Counted from the stretch's first letter, positions 1 to 9,881 are shown. The stretch is 42,807 nt of DNA from Candidatus Iainarchaeum sp. (GCA_021162685.1 JAGGYF010000031.1:1-42807); one strand, 5' to 3'. Translations and numbers: made by a program. Notes: a model not told the origin generated them from the sequence alone.

Positions 1-591
1 AAGATAGCAAAAGAGATACGAAACTTAGCAAGAAGCGAGATAAAAGAAGTTGAAGAACCATTTGAGAAAAAGCAAGTTGGCTCATCAACAATGCCGCAGA
101 AAAGAAACCCCCACAAGAGCGAAAGGGTGTGTGGCTTAGCAAGAATACTGAGAGCAAACGTTATGACTGCATTAGAGAATATTGCGCTTGAACATGAGAG
201 AGACCTGACAAACTCATCTGCAGAGAGAATAATGATTCCAGAGAGTTGTATCCTTATTGATTACATGTTAAAGCAGATGGAATACGTACTTAATGGGTTG
301 ATTGTTTACAAGGACAGAATGAAACAGAACCTTAAAGAAGATCCATTTGTAATGGCTGAAAGTGTTATGCTAGCACTAGTGAAAAAGGGAGTAGGTAGAC
401 AGGAAGCGCACGAGTTGGTCAGAAAAGCTGCGATGAAAGCATTCACTGAGAAAAAGAGTTTCAGAGAGGTACTCATGAAAACAAGGGGAATGGTCTTAAC
501 AGAGAAAGAATTAGATAAGGCACTAGACCCTAGGAATTACTTGGGGAGGACTGATGAGATAATAAACAAAGTCCTGAAGGAGCTGAAATAA
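1..591 (+). CDS. purB: Adenylosuccinate lyase, C-terminal part (partial at window edge)
   Basis: The reading frame is open from base 1, so the N-terminal part lies outside the window. PurB cleaves SAICAR to AICAR plus fumarate, and adenylosuccinate to AMP plus fumarate. The visible part contains SSTMPQKRNPHKSE (bases about 79-120), the signature loop of the fumarase/aspartase superfamily carrying the catalytic serine, followed by the helical C-terminal region. The internal ATG at base 91 is the M of this signature and not a true start. The stop codon overlaps the next ATG by one base (TAATG), which suggests translational coupling. It heads the visible part of a purine operon, which fits the assignment. 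Confidence 0.95.
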   Translation, partial: KIAKEIRNLARSEIKEVEEPFEKKQVGSSTMPQKRNPHKSERVCGLARILRANVMTALENIALEHERDLTNSSAERIMIPESCILIDYMLKQMEYVLNGLIVYKDRMKQNLKEDPFVMAESVMLALVKKGVGRQEAHELVRKAAMKAFTEKKSFREVLMKTRGMVLTEKELDKALDPRNYLGRTDEIINKVLKELK

Positions 592-1226
592 TGAAAATTA
601 CATACTATGGACATGCTGCGTTTCAGATTGATGACTTGGTTATAGACCCCTTTCTGTCTGGAAATCCTCATTGTAGAACAAGGCCAGAAGATGTAACATG
701 TAGCGTGATATGTGTTACGCACGATCATGAGGACCATATAGGGGATGCTATTGATATAGCAAAAAGAAACAATGCAACGATTGTTGGGATTCATGAGATA
801 GATGTTATGTGCAGGGGAAAAGATGTAAAATCCATAGGAATGAATTTTAGTGGAACTATTGATATCAATGGCTGGAAGATAACCATGGTTGAGGCATGGC
901 ATTCAAGTTATTCTGGAATGCCGTGTGGTTACATAATTGAGAAAGGAGGAAGAATATTATATCATGCTGGTGATACTGGATTATTTGGGGATATGAAACT
1001 TATAGGAGAGATGTACCATCCAGAAATAGGATTCATACCAATAGGCGGTCATTATACAATGGGTATAAAGGAAGCAGTTAAAGCATGTGAATTATTGGGG
1101 ATAAAAACTGCAATCCCAATGCACTACAACACTTTTCCTGTAATACAAGCTGACCCTAACGAGTTCAAAGAAAAAGCCCCATGTGAAGTCATTGTTATGG
1201 AACCCAACACAACAATAGAGGTGTAG
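591..1226 (+). CDS. UPF0173 family metal-dependent hydrolase (metallo-beta-lactamase fold)
   Basis: The 211-residue protein has the metallo-beta-lactamase motif THDHEDHIGD around residues 43-52 (H44, H46, D48, H49). It also has later metal-site candidates in EAWHSSY, HAGDTG and a C-terminal PMHYNT. Length and motif spacing match the UPF0173 family of archaeal and bacterial hydrolases, whose substrate is not established. It overlaps purB by one base and ends two bases before purM, so it is transcribed with the purine genes. A role in purine metabolism is inference from context only. Confidence 0.88.
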   Translation: MKITYYGHAAFQIDDLVIDPFLSGNPHCRTRPEDVTCSVICVTHDHEDHIGDAIDIAKRNNATIVGIHEIDVMCRGKDVKSIGMNFSGTIDINGWKITMVEAWHSSYSGMPCGYIIEKGGRILYHAGDTGLFGDMKLIGEMYHPEIGFIPIGGHYTMGIKEAVKACELLGIKTAIPMHYNTFPVIQADPNEFKEKAPCEVIVMEPNTTIEV

Positions 1227-1228
1227 AT

Positions 1229-2221
1229 TTGAAACCAAAATCATATGCCGAAGCAGGTGTTGATATAAAACAGGATGATAAGGCAATCATGAGTATCGCA
1301 AGATGGTGTGAGAAAACATTTGAGTTCAGAAAAGGGAAAAAAGGGGAAGTTGTGTCACATATTGGCCATTTCGCGAATCTTATAAAGGTGGGTAATCAAC
1401 AGCTTGTCTTAAGCACTGATGGTGTTGGGTCAAAGATATTGGTTGCTGAGAGACTTGGGAAATACGACACCCTTGGTTTTGACCTCATGGGGATGCTTGT
1501 TAATGATGTGATCTGTGTTGGTGCTGAACCACTTGCAGTCGTTGATTATATAGCAATGAAGAAACCAGACGAAAGGATTATGAGCGAAATAGGGAAAGGG
1601 CTATACGAAGCTGCAAAGGAGGCAGATGTTGCTGTAATTGGCGGAGAAACAGCCACACTCCCTGAAATGATAACTGGGATAGGAGAAAACCCATTTGACC
1701 TAGCAGGTACTGCATTAGGAATAGTAGGTGTTGGAGAAGAGATAACAGGAAGACGTATAAGTGAGGGAGATGTCCTAATCGGCTTGGAAAGTTCTGGTAT
1801 ACATTCCAATGGATTAACATTGGCTAGAAAGGTTTTAGATGACTGGTCTGAATTAATTGAGCCAACAAGAATTTATGTGAAACCCATAATGGAACTGATA
1901 AAGCAATGCGATGTTAAAGGCCTTGCAAACATAACAGGAGGTGGGATGTTAAATTTACTTAGATTGGGGTGTGGATTTGAGATAACAAATCTTGCAGAAC
2001 CGCAAAAGGTTTTCTTGGATATACAGGAAGCTGGACATATATCAGATGAGGAGATGTACAAAACATTCAATATGGGTGTTGGTTTTTGTGTTGTAGTTCC
2101 AAAAACATCAGTTGATACTGCTTTGGATGTGCTCAAAAGGTATGTTCATGCATGGGAAATGGGAAAGGCAATAGTGGAAAAGAAAGTTGTGTTAAAACAG
2201 AAAGGTATTAGTTTGATGTGA
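1229..2221 (+). CDS. purM: Phosphoribosylformylglycinamidine cyclo-ligase (AIR synthetase)
   Basis: PurM closes the imidazole ring, converting FGAM plus ATP to AIR. The 330-residue protein shows family hallmarks: LSTDGVGSK near residue 60, DLMGMLVNDVICVGAEPL near residue 90, GGETATLPEM near residue 140 and GLESSGIHSNG near residue 185. The start is TTG at 1229. A GAGGTG ribosome binding site at 1218-1223 lies five bases before it, and no ATG fits the family N terminus. It sits two bases after the UPF0173 gene and four bases before purL, all on the same strand. Confidence 0.96.
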   Translation: MKPKSYAEAGVDIKQDDKAIMSIARWCEKTFEFRKGKKGEVVSHIGHFANLIKVGNQQLVLSTDGVGSKILVAERLGKYDTLGFDLMGMLVNDVICVGAEPLAVVDYIAMKKPDERIMSEIGKGLYEAAKEADVAVIGGETATLPEMITGIGENPFDLAGTALGIVGVGEEITGRRISEGDVLIGLESSGIHSNGLTLARKVLDDWSELIEPTRIYVKPIMELIKQCDVKGLANITGGGMLNLLRLGCGFEITNLAEPQKVFLDIQEAGHISDEEMYKTFNMGVGFCVVVPKTSVDTALDVLKRYVHAWEMGKAIVEKKVVLKQKGISLM

Positions 2222-2225
2222 TTAT

Positions 2226-5195
2226 ATGGTAAGAAGAATTGAAGTAAAATTCAAACCAGAATTTAGGGATGCCAGGGCAGAGTATGTGAAGAGGAAGGTT
2301 AAAGAATACTTAGGTATTGACGTAGATGTTGAGAGGATTGATGTATACACAATTGATATCAATCTCAACGATGAGCAATTCAATAGGATAAAAGAGGGAC
2401 TATTCTATGACCCTGTGACGCAGATTGCATCATTTGAGCCAATTGAAGGGGTATTTGACTACCTCCTTGAAATTGGCTTCCTTCCAGGAGTTAAAGATAC
2501 TGAAGGAGAGACTGCAGCAGATGCAATCGCTGATTTATTGGGAATCCGTATCAAAGAAGGAGAAGGCGTGTATACATCAACGCAATATAGGCTCTCTGGA
2601 GATATAAAAAAAGAAGATGTTGAGGATATAGCCAAGAATCTACTCGCGAATGAGCTAATAGAGCACTGGAGGATCATTGACTTCAATGACTGGAAAGCTA
2701 ATGGTATTAGTGCTATTGTTCCAAAAGTTGAACTGAAACACAAACCAAGAGTTGAGGAAATAGATCTTAACGTCTCTGATGAAGAGCTTATACAACTCAG
2801 CAATAAAAGATCATTGGCATTGAGCCTTGCAGACATGAAAACAATACAAGCTTATTTTGGAAGAGAGGATGTGATAAATGAGAGGAAGAGGGTTGGTCTT
2901 GGAGAGAAGATTACGGATGTTGAACTTGAAGCAATTGCACAAACGCAAAGTGAGCACTGCAAACATAGGATATTCAATGGGATTATACATTACAGAGATG
3001 GTGAAAAAAATGAAACAATAGATAGCTTATTCAAAACATACATAAAAGGTTCAACAGAGAAGATTGCTGAGGAAAAGGATTGGATTGTTTCAATGTTTTG
3101 GGATAACGCAGGTGTTGCAAAACTAAACGAAGAATGGAATTACATTGTAAAATGCGAAACACATAACAGCCCAAGTGCTTTAGACCCATATGGAGGAGCA
3201 ATGACTGGCATTGTTGGAGTTTATAGAGACCCAATGGGGACAGGCAAGGGCTCAAAAATTGTCGCAGGAACATACGGTTTCTGCACTGGGTCACCGTTCT
3301 ATGATGGAGAGTTATTGCCAAGAATGCATCCAAAAAGGCTCTTAGATGGCATTGTTGAGGGAGTAAGAGATGGAGGAAACAAAAGTGGAATTCCAACAGT
3401 ATACGGAAGGGTGTTCTTTGATGATGGATTTATAGGAAAACCACTAGTATATGTATCAGCCATAGGAATTGCGCCATCTGAGATCAATGGGGAGCCATCG
3501 CACGAAAAAGGTATTGAGCCAAACGATCTTATTGTCATGTGCGGAGGAAGGGTTGGAAAAGATGGTTTACATGGTGTTACAGAATCATCGCTTGAACATG
3601 GTGCATGGATAACTGCAGGACATGTGCAGATTGGCGACCCATTTACACAAAAGAAGGTACATGACTTCCTTCTGGAAGCACGTGACTTGGGCCTATATAG
3701 GTGTATTACTGATTGTGGAGGCGGTGGTCTATCATCTGCTATTGGAGAAACTGCCCGTTTCAGTAATGGATGTGAAATACATCTAGATAAGGTGCCACTA
3801 AAATATGCGGGTTTGGATCCCTGGGAAATTCTTCTCTCAGAATCTCAGGAGAGGATGGTTCTTGCAGTTGACCCAAATAAAATCAACAGACTAAAGGAGT
3901 TAGCAAAAAAACATGATGTTGAAGTGAGTGTAATAGGAAAATATACAAACAGCGGGAAATTCCACGTGTTATATGAAGGAAAAACTGTTGCCTATCTCAA
4001 CATGGAATTTTTACATGGTGGTTTCCCACGGCTAATCCTTGAGGCAGAATGGAATGCCCCAGAGTATGAAGAGCCGAGCATAGATGAAAGCAACCATAAC
4101 AAAATATTGAAATCCATGCTTTCAAGGATAAACATAGCTAGCAAAGAATGGATACAAAGGCAGTATGACCATGAAGTTCAGGGAGGTAGTGTCATAAAGC
4201 CGTATATTGGCATAAAAGATGATGTATGCGGAGATGCTGCTGTTATAAAACCAATTCTAGACAGAAAAGAGGGCTTGGCAATTGCTGCTGGAATAAACCC
4301 AAAATATAGCCAAATAGATGCGTATTATATGGCTGCATGTGCACTTGACGAAGCAATAAGAAGGGTTTTAGCTGTTGGAGCAAATCTTAATCATATCGCC
4401 CTGAATGATAATTTTTGTTGGCCAAACTCAATATATGATGAGAAAAAGAACCCCGACGGGAAACACAAACTTGCGCAGTTAGTAAGAGCAAACAAAGCAC
4501 TATATGAATATACAACATATTTCAAGACACCTTGTATCTCAGGAAAGGATTCTATGTTTATAGATGGAAACATAAAGACAAAACAAGGAACTGTAAAGAA
4601 AATTTCTGGTTTACCAACATTACAGTTTACTGCTGTTGCAAAAGTTGATGATGTTGAAAAGTGTGTCACTATGGATGTAAAACATGCAGGTGATTTAGTA
4701 TACATCATTGGAGAAACCATGGATGAACTTGGTGCATCAGAGCTCTATGAGATGTTTGGAGAGATAGGAAAAAATGTTCCAAAGGTAAACAAAGAGGTTG
4801 CTCTGCGCATATATCAAACCGTGGAAAAAGCAATAAAAGAAGGAGTTATAGAATCATGTCATGGATGTTATAGAGGTGGTTTAGCAATCGCACTTGCAGA
4901 GAAGGCATTTGCTGGTGGCTTTGGTATGGAGATACATCTCTCAAAGGTGCCTTCAAATCTTGTTGAGGATTACAAGATTTTATACTCAGAGACCCCATCC
5001 AGATTTGTGGTGACTGTCAAACCAGAAAACATTGAGAAGTTTGAAGAGATGTGTAAAAACGTGGTTTTCAGCAGGATAGGTAGAGTTAGGGAGGATACAC
5101 AATTTATAGTATATGGTCTGGATGGGAACAAGATCATTAACGCTGATATAAATGAGTTAGAGGAGGCGTGGAAGAGTACGTTTAAGAACTTTTAG
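2226..5195 (+). CDS. purL: FGAM synthase, large-type synthetase subunit with N-terminal PurS-like domain
   Basis: This 989-residue subunit makes FGAM from FGAR, ATP and ammonia. Residues 1 to about 155 resemble two tandem PurS-like modules, one at about 1-75 and a second at about 85-155 (from LPGVKDTEGET). Then come the linker and two AIR-synthetase-like halves. SEHCKHRIF lies near residue 240, ETHNSPSALDPYGGA near 310, and ISGKDSM near 770. The architecture matches large-type PurL of about 1300 residues without its C-terminal glutaminase. That domain is supplied by the separate purQ eight bases downstream. No separate purS is seen in the window, consistent with the built-in domain. Confidence 0.95.
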   Translation: MVRRIEVKFKPEFRDARAEYVKRKVKEYLGIDVDVERIDVYTIDINLNDEQFNRIKEGLFYDPVTQIASFEPIEGVFDYLLEIGFLPGVKDTEGETAADAIADLLGIRIKEGEGVYTSTQYRLSGDIKKEDVEDIAKNLLANELIEHWRIIDFNDWKANGISAIVPKVELKHKPRVEEIDLNVSDEELIQLSNKRSLALSLADMKTIQAYFGREDVINERKRVGLGEKITDVELEAIAQTQSEHCKHRIFNGIIHYRDGEKNETIDSLFKTYIKGSTEKIAEEKDWIVSMFWDNAGVAKLNEEWNYIVKCETHNSPSALDPYGGAMTGIVGVYRDPMGTGKGSKIVAGTYGFCTGSPFYDGELLPRMHPKRLLDGIVEGVRDGGNKSGIPTVYGRVFFDDGFIGKPLVYVSAIGIAPSEINGEPSHEKGIEPNDLIVMCGGRVGKDGLHGVTESSLEHGAWITAGHVQIGDPFTQKKVHDFLLEARDLGLYRCITDCGGGGLSSAIGETARFSNGCEIHLDKVPLKYAGLDPWEILLSESQERMVLAVDPNKINRLKELAKKHDVEVSVIGKYTNSGKFHVLYEGKTVAYLNMEFLHGGFPRLILEAEWNAPEYEEPSIDESNHNKILKSMLSRINIASKEWIQRQYDHEVQGGSVIKPYIGIKDDVCGDAAVIKPILDRKEGLAIAAGINPKYSQIDAYYMAACALDEAIRRVLAVGANLNHIALNDNFCWPNSIYDEKKNPDGKHKLAQLVRANKALYEYTTYFKTPCISGKDSMFIDGNIKTKQGTVKKISGLPTLQFTAVAKVDDVEKCVTMDVKHAGDLVYIIGETMDELGASELYEMFGEIGKNVPKVNKEVALRIYQTVEKAIKEGVIESCHGCYRGGLAIALAEKAFAGGFGMEIHLSKVPSNLVEDYKILYSETPSRFVVTVKPENIEKFEEMCKNVVFSRIGRVREDTQFIVYGLDGNKIINADINELEEAWKSTFKNF

Positions 5196-5203
5196 GTGTT
5201 CCT

Positions 5204-5977
5204 ATGGTAAAAGTGTTAATCTTGGTTGGGTATGGAATAAATTGTGACTACGAAACAGAGCATGCGTTCAGGTTAGCAAATGCGGAAACAGAAAGAGTAC
5301 ATGTTAATGAACTTATCACTAGAGAGAAAAACCTTGAAAACTATGATATAATGGCGATACCTGGCGGTTTCTCCTTTGGTGACGACCTATCAGCAGGTAA
5401 GGTATTAGCAAATAAAATGAAAACAAACCTACATGATGAGGTTATGGAGTTTGTCAAGTCTGGAAAGCTTATCATAGGAGTGTGCAACGGATTCCAAGTA
5501 CTTGTGAAATATCCTCTCTTGCCATCCATGGAAAAGCAGGAAGCAACACTAACATTTAACGATTGTGGAAGGTTTTTGGATAGGTGGGTTTACCTAAGAA
5601 TAAATGAAAAGAGCAGATGCATATGGACAAGAGGGATAACCCAACTGTACCTACCAATAAGACATGGTGAAGGAAAGTTTGTTGTAAAAGATGAGAATGT
5701 GAGAAAAAAACTCCATGACGAAGGGCTTATAGCATTACAATACTGTGATAAACAAGGCAATATAACTGATGAATTTCCATGGAATCCTAACGGAAGCATT
5801 GACAGTATTGCCGGCATTTGCGACAAAACAGGAAGGATCTTTGGATTAATGCCTCACCCAGAGGGATACTTATACAAAACAAATCATCCCAGATGGACAA
5901 GGGGAGAATCAGAAAAAGGCGAAGGGTTAAAAATATTCAGAAATGCTGTTGAGTATGCTGAGGAGAATTTAGTTTAA
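5204..5977 (+). CDS. purQ: FGAM synthase, glutamine amidotransferase subunit
   Basis: A class I glutamine amidotransferase of 257 residues that supplies ammonia to PurL. The nucleophile is Cys94 in GVCNGFQ, and His218 with Glu220 in MPHPEGY complete the triad. PGGFSFGDDLSAGK at residues 53-66 is typical of PurQ. It is longer than common small PurQ (about 225 residues) and resembles the glutaminase domain of large PurL, including the KTNHPRW segment near its end. It lies eight bases after purL. A short T-rich stretch follows the stop (near 6003) before a remnant on the other strand. Confidence 0.95.
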   Translation: MVKVLILVGYGINCDYETEHAFRLANAETERVHVNELITREKNLENYDIMAIPGGFSFGDDLSAGKVLANKMKTNLHDEVMEFVKSGKLIIGVCNGFQVLVKYPLLPSMEKQEATLTFNDCGRFLDRWVYLRINEKSRCIWTRGITQLYLPIRHGEGKFVVKDENVRKKLHDEGLIALQYCDKQGNITDEFPWNPNGSIDSIAGICDKTGRIFGLMPHPEGYLYKTNHPRWTRGESEKGEGLKIFRNAVEYAEENLV

Positions 5978-6024
5978 GCACCATCTGTGTTGGGTTGCAA
6001 GCCTTTTTATATTGCTCACAGTTA

Positions 6025-6299
6025 TCACGCAGAAGAGTTCTTTTGGAAATTTATTGGTGGGTAAAGAAACAAAGCTATATTCTCTAAAAATTCTGTTCTC
6101 TTGTATTCATCAACAACAGAGTCTAATTTATAATACTTGCCAACCTTTCTAAGTGCAACATATCTAACTATTCTATTGTTTACTACTGCTTTCCATGCTT
6201 TAATTACGTCTTTAAATCCAATGTTTTCTATATTGTATTTTTTGGCTAATTCCTCTATTCGTGCATATCAATAAGCTCAGATGTCTTTGTTATTTTCAC
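6025..6299 (-). pseudogene. Frameshifted remnant of a small protein gene
   Basis: The gap between purQ and purC holds a coding remnant on the minus strand. A frame open from about 6266 to the stop at 6025-6027 reads RIEELAKKYNIENIGF, then KDVIKAWKAVVNN and later KLDSVVDEYKR, with ordinary codon use. It has no start: TGA lies just upstream. Shifting one base near 6261-6266 joins it to an upstream frame beginning with GTG at 6299 and reading KITKTSELIDMH. The joined product would be about 92 residues. A possible minus-strand TATA element at 6322-6333 lies about 29 bases upstream. I do not recognise the family. It may be a real frameshift or a one-base sequence error. Confidence 0.6.
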
Positions 6300-6306
6300 A
6301 CCCCAA

Positions 6307-6317
6307 GATATTTAAAA
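6307..6317 (+). promoter_or_regulatory. TATA-like element upstream of purC
   Basis: The run gatatttaaaa lies about 45 bases before the purC ATG at 6358. This would place transcription start near 6335-6340, ahead of the ribosome binding site GGGGTG at 6343-6348. It suggests that purC and the genes after it have their own promoter, separate from the purB-purQ block. Confidence 0.45.
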
Positions 6318-6357
6318 CCCTAAAACTATAACTTAGTATGGCGGGGTGCTATTTGTT

Positions 6358-7245
6358 ATGGTAGCAAATGTTATTACACAAACTAGTCTCAACTTTCCAA
6401 AAAGGCAGGGGAAAGTAAGGGATATTTACGATCTTGGTGATTCTCTGTTGATGATATCAACAGATAGGATATCTGCATTTGATTGTGTTTTGCCAAATGG
6501 CATACCCTACAAGGGAATATGTTTGAATCAGTTATCCTTGTTTTGGTTTGATAAAATGAAGGATATCATTGATAATCACATTATTACAGGGAATTTTGAT
6601 GAGTTCCCAGATGAATTGAAAGAGCACTCAGAGCTGAAAGGAAGAAGTGTAATAGTAAAAAAGGCAAAACCAATACCAATAGAGTGTATTGTTAGAGGTT
6701 ATTTAACAGGTTCAGCGTGGAGGGATTATAAGAAGACTGGGAAAGTATACGGCATAGACATACCAAAAAATATGAAAGAATCAGAAAGGTTTCCAGAACC
6801 ACTGTTCACACCAACAACCAAAGCAGAAAGTGGTCATGATGAACCCATAAGCTTTGAACAAATGAGAGCAATAGTAGGGGAAGAAATAGCTGACATACTG
6901 AAAAGCAAAAGTTTGGAGATATACAAGAAAGCAAACGAATATGCTGAAAGTCGTGGCATACTTATCCCAGATACAAAATTTGAATTTGGATTACTAGGCG
7001 ATAAGGTGATTTTGATTGATGAGCTGCTAACCCCAGATTCCTCACGTTTCTGGTATGCTAAGGACTATGAACCAGGAAAACCAATAAAGCAGATGGACAA
7101 GGAGTATGTTAGGAGGTATCTAATGAGTGTAGATTGGAACAAAGAGCCACCTGCACCAGCGCTACCAGAGAAAGTTGTTGAAGAGACAAGTAGGAGATAT
7201 TTGGAGATATTTAGAGCAATCACGGGGAAGGACTTAGATGTTTAA
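6358..7245 (+). CDS. purC: Phosphoribosylaminoimidazole-succinocarboxamide synthase (SAICAR synthetase)
   Basis: PurC ligates aspartate to CAIR to give SAICAR. The protein shows [14 protein letters not shown] near the N terminus (nucleotide-binding loop), [35 protein letters not shown] and [14 protein letters not shown], all family signatures. The product is about 295 residues, which fits the longer PurC type. A GTG at 6346 would add four residues. I prefer ATG 6358 because GGGGTG at 6343-6348 then sits nine bases upstream as ribosome binding site. Its end overlaps guaAB by eight bases. Confidence 0.95.
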   Translation: MVANVITQTSLNFPKRQGKVRDIYDLGDSLLMISTDRISAFDCVLPNGIPYKGICLNQLSLFWFDKMKDIIDNHIITGNFDEFPDELKEHSELKGRSVIVKKAKPIPIECIVRGYLTGSAWRDYKKTGKVYGIDIPKNMKESERFPEPLFTPTTKAESGHDEPISFEQMRAIVGEEIADILKSKSLEIYKKANEYAESRGILIPDTKFEFGLLGDKVILIDELLTPDSSRFWYAKDYEPGKPIKQMDKEYVRRYLMSVDWNKEPPAPALPEKVVEETSRRYLEIFRAITGKDLDV

Positions 7246-8191
7246 TCCTGAGAAGTTTATTGAAGAGCAGATAGAATTTATGAAAAACAATGTTAATGGT
7301 AACGCTGTTATTGCCACATCTGGTGGTGTTGATTCTACTGTTGCTGCTGTTCTAGCACATAGGGCGATTGGGCATAAGTTGCATTGTATATTTGTGGACA
7401 CAGGATATATGAGGAAGAATGAGGCAAATAACGTGAAGGAAATGTTCAAAATATTGGGTATTGATGTTGAAGTTGTTGATGCAAGTCAAAGGTTTTATGA
7501 TGCATTGAAAGGTGTAACTGATCCAGAAAAGAAGAGGAAGATTATTGGCGAATTATTTATAAGGGTGTTTGAAGAAGCAGCAAAAAAGGATAATGCAGAA
7601 TACCTGATACAAGGTACTATCGCTCCTGATTGGATTGAGAGTGGTTCTGGTCTAAGAGACAACATAAAAAGTCATCATAACGTTGGTGGCCTACCAGAAA
7701 AAATGGGATTAAAACTCATAGAGCCATTAAGAGACCTGTATAAAGATGAGGTCAGAAAGGTTGGAAAAGCATTGGGTATACCAGAACATGTTTACAATAG
7801 ACAACCATTCCCTGGGCCTGGACTTGCGATAAGAATAATAGGTGAAGCAACACCAGAGAGGGTTAAGATACTCCAAGAAGCGATAGCGATTGTAGAGGAA
7901 GAAATAGAGAATGCTGCCAAAAATAAAGAGATGGAACTACCATGGCAGTACTTCGCTGTGTTGCTCCCTATGAAAACTGTTGGTGTGTTGGGAGATAAGA
8001 GAGCATACGGATACACAATAGGGATAAGGGCTGTTCAGAGTATAGATGGGATGACAGCAAAGTATTCAGAAATTCCACATAGTGTTTTACAGAGGATGTC
8101 GGAAAGGATAACTAGAGAATTGAAAGATTACATTAACAGAGTTGTGTATGATATAACATCAAAACCGCCAGGTACAATAGAGTGGGAATAA
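7238..8191 (+). CDS. guaAB: GMP synthase, ATP pyrophosphatase subunit
   Basis: Archaeal GMP synthase is split into two proteins. This is the synthetase subunit, which adenylates XMP and aminates it. The PP-loop motif SGGVDS is at residues 28-33. [17 protein letters not shown] near residue 187 and the C-terminal [14 protein letters not shown] are the dimerisation and XMP-binding signatures. The length of 317 residues is normal. It overlaps purC by eight bases at its start and shares TAATG with guaAA. Placing GMP synthesis inside a purine operon links IMP production to GMP. Confidence 0.96.
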   Translation: MFNPEKFIEEQIEFMKNNVNGNAVIATSGGVDSTVAAVLAHRAIGHKLHCIFVDTGYMRKNEANNVKEMFKILGIDVEVVDASQRFYDALKGVTDPEKKRKIIGELFIRVFEEAAKKDNAEYLIQGTIAPDWIESGSGLRDNIKSHHNVGGLPEKMGLKLIEPLRDLYKDEVRKVGKALGIPEHVYNRQPFPGPGLAIRIIGEATPERVKILQEAIAIVEEEIENAAKNKEMELPWQYFAVLLPMKTVGVLGDKRAYGYTIGIRAVQSIDGMTAKYSEIPHSVLQRMSERITRELKDYINRVVYDITSKPPGTIEWE

Positions 8192-8754
8192 TGAATGTTT
8201 TAGTTGTTGATTTTGGGTCACAATGGACACATAGAATATGGAGACGATTACGATATCTAGAATGCGAAACAAAGATTATTCCAGTCACTACTCCTGTGGA
8301 GGAGATAGATGCAGATGGATTAATCCTCTCTGGTGGAGCAGTTAGGATAGGGTCTGGTGGGGAAGAAGAGGTTGGTTATGCACATGAATATTTAGATGAG
8401 TTACACATACCTATACTAGGGATATGTGCTGGTCAACAGTTTATAGCATTGCATTTTGGTGGTGATGTACAACCTGCAAGACATACTGAATATGGTAGAG
8501 TGGAGATAATTATTAAAGAAACAGATGATTTATTTGTAGGTGTCCCAGAACGATTTGTTGCATGGGCATCCCACAATGATGAGATTATAAACTGTCCTGG
8601 ATTTGACATCCTTGCTGTCTCAAAAGATGATGTCAATCATGCAATAAAACACAGGAAAAAGCCAATATATGGTACACTATTTCACCCAGAGGTTGAACAT
8701 ACTGAATATGGAGAAACAATCATGAAAAACTTTTTAGAGGTGTGTAAGCAATGA
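8191..8754 (+). CDS. guaAA: GMP synthase, glutamine amidotransferase subunit
   Basis: This class I glutaminase provides ammonia to the GuaAB subunit. With the start at ATG 8191 it has 187 residues, with nucleophile Cys79 in GICAGQQ and the His165-Glu167 pair in LFHPEVEHTEYGE. LSGGAV near residue 47 forms the oxyanion strand. A GTG at 8182 would add three residues, but ATG 8191 overlaps the guaAB stop as TAATG, like the purB/UPF0173 junction. The end overlaps the next gene as ATGA. Confidence 0.95.
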   Translation: MNVLVVDFGSQWTHRIWRRLRYLECETKIIPVTTPVEEIDADGLILSGGAVRIGSGGEEEVGYAHEYLDELHIPILGICAGQQFIALHFGGDVQPARHTEYGRVEIIIKETDDLFVGVPERFVAWASHNDEIINCPGFDILAVSKDDVNHAIKHRKKPIYGTLFHPEVEHTEYGETIMKNFLEVCKQ

Positions 8755-9881
8755 TTGAAAGAAAAGAAATACAAAAAATCGCTGAAGGTTATGATGGAGA
8801 TATAACAATTGGGGTATTAGGAAGTCACTCAGCGGAAGAGGTAGGGATGGCTGCAAAAGCAGCTGGAATGAAATGTGTGGTGATATGTCAGAAAGGAAGG
8901 GAACAATTGTATGCAAAACATTCAAAACATCTATTCAGCGATATTATTGTGCTGGAGAAGTTTTCAGATATGACCAATGATGAAATCCAGGAAAAACTTA
9001 TTGAAATGAATACTGTGTTCATCCCAAACAGGAGCTTTTCTGTTTATGTCGGATATGATAACATAGAGAATATATTTAAGATTCCAATGTATGGTAATAG
9101 GTTTATTTTAAGAGCTGAAGAAAGAACTGCTCCGAGGAACCAGTACTGGTTACTTGAAAAAGCGGGGATAAGGTTTCCAAAGGAATTCAAAAAGCCAGAA
9201 GAAATAGACAGAATGGTAATAGTCAAAGTGCAGCAAAAGGACAATCCGCTAGAGAGAGCATTCTTTTACCCAAGCTCAGCAGAGGAGTTCTATGAGCAGG
9301 GGGATAAACTGATAAAAGAGGGGATAATATCCGAAGAAGGACTCAAAAAGGCGAGGATTGAGGAGTTTGTGCTGGGCCCGAGGTTTAATGCCAATTTCCA
9401 GGGTTATGCACTAAAGGATGTTTTCGGAGAGCTTGATTTTCTTGGTTTGGAGGACAGGATACAGACAAATATTGGAGGAATACTAAACCTTCCAGCAAAG
9501 GAACAACTTAAAATCAATGTGTACTTGAAGAATGAAGAGGTAGGACACAAAGGCGTAACAATGAGGGAGTCTCTGAAGCCACAACTGTATGATGCTGCAG
9601 AGAAATTTATGAGGGTAGTTGAAGAGGAATATCCGCCTGGTATGATTGGGCTGTTCAGTCTTCAAGGGGCAATGCCTTATGGGAAGAACAACAGACCAGA
9701 ATTTGTTGTATTTGATGTAAGCCCAAGAATTCCAGGATGCCCGTGCGTTGGACCTACAAGTCCAGAAATGAGAAGGTTGAGCTTGAAATATGGAAAAGAC
9801 ATTGAAGCACCGCTTGATCTAAGTATAATGGAGATAGGGTATGCAGCAAAAAACGGAAGGTTGGCAGAGGTGGTAACATGA
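8751..9881 (+). CDS. PurP-family ATP-grasp protein (divergent FAICAR synthetase paralogue)
   Basis: This 376-residue protein is a PurP homologue, with GVLGSHSAEEVGMAAKAAG at the N terminus, IPNRSFSVYVGYDNIE, PMYGNRFILRAEER and the C-terminal ATP-grasp region FVVFDVSPRIPGC. The PurP family makes FAICAR from AICAR, formate and ATP. It is clearly less canonical than the PurP encoded next to it; the residues after GNR and the central loop differ. It may have another substrate or a supporting role. Paralogous PurP pairs are known in other archaea. It overlaps guaAA and the next purP by four bases each (ATGA). Confidence 0.85.
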   Translation: MIERKEIQKIAEGYDGDITIGVLGSHSAEEVGMAAKAAGMKCVVICQKGREQLYAKHSKHLFSDIIVLEKFSDMTNDEIQEKLIEMNTVFIPNRSFSVYVGYDNIENIFKIPMYGNRFILRAEERTAPRNQYWLLEKAGIRFPKEFKKPEEIDRMVIVKVQQKDNPLERAFFYPSSAEEFYEQGDKLIKEGIISEEGLKKARIEEFVLGPRFNANFQGYALKDVFGELDFLGLEDRIQTNIGGILNLPAKEQLKINVYLKNEEVGHKGVTMRESLKPQLYDAAEKFMRVVEEEYPPGMIGLFSLQGAMPYGKNNRPEFVVFDVSPRIPGCPCVGPTSPEMRRLSLKYGKDIEAPLDLSIMEIGYAAKNGRLAEVVT

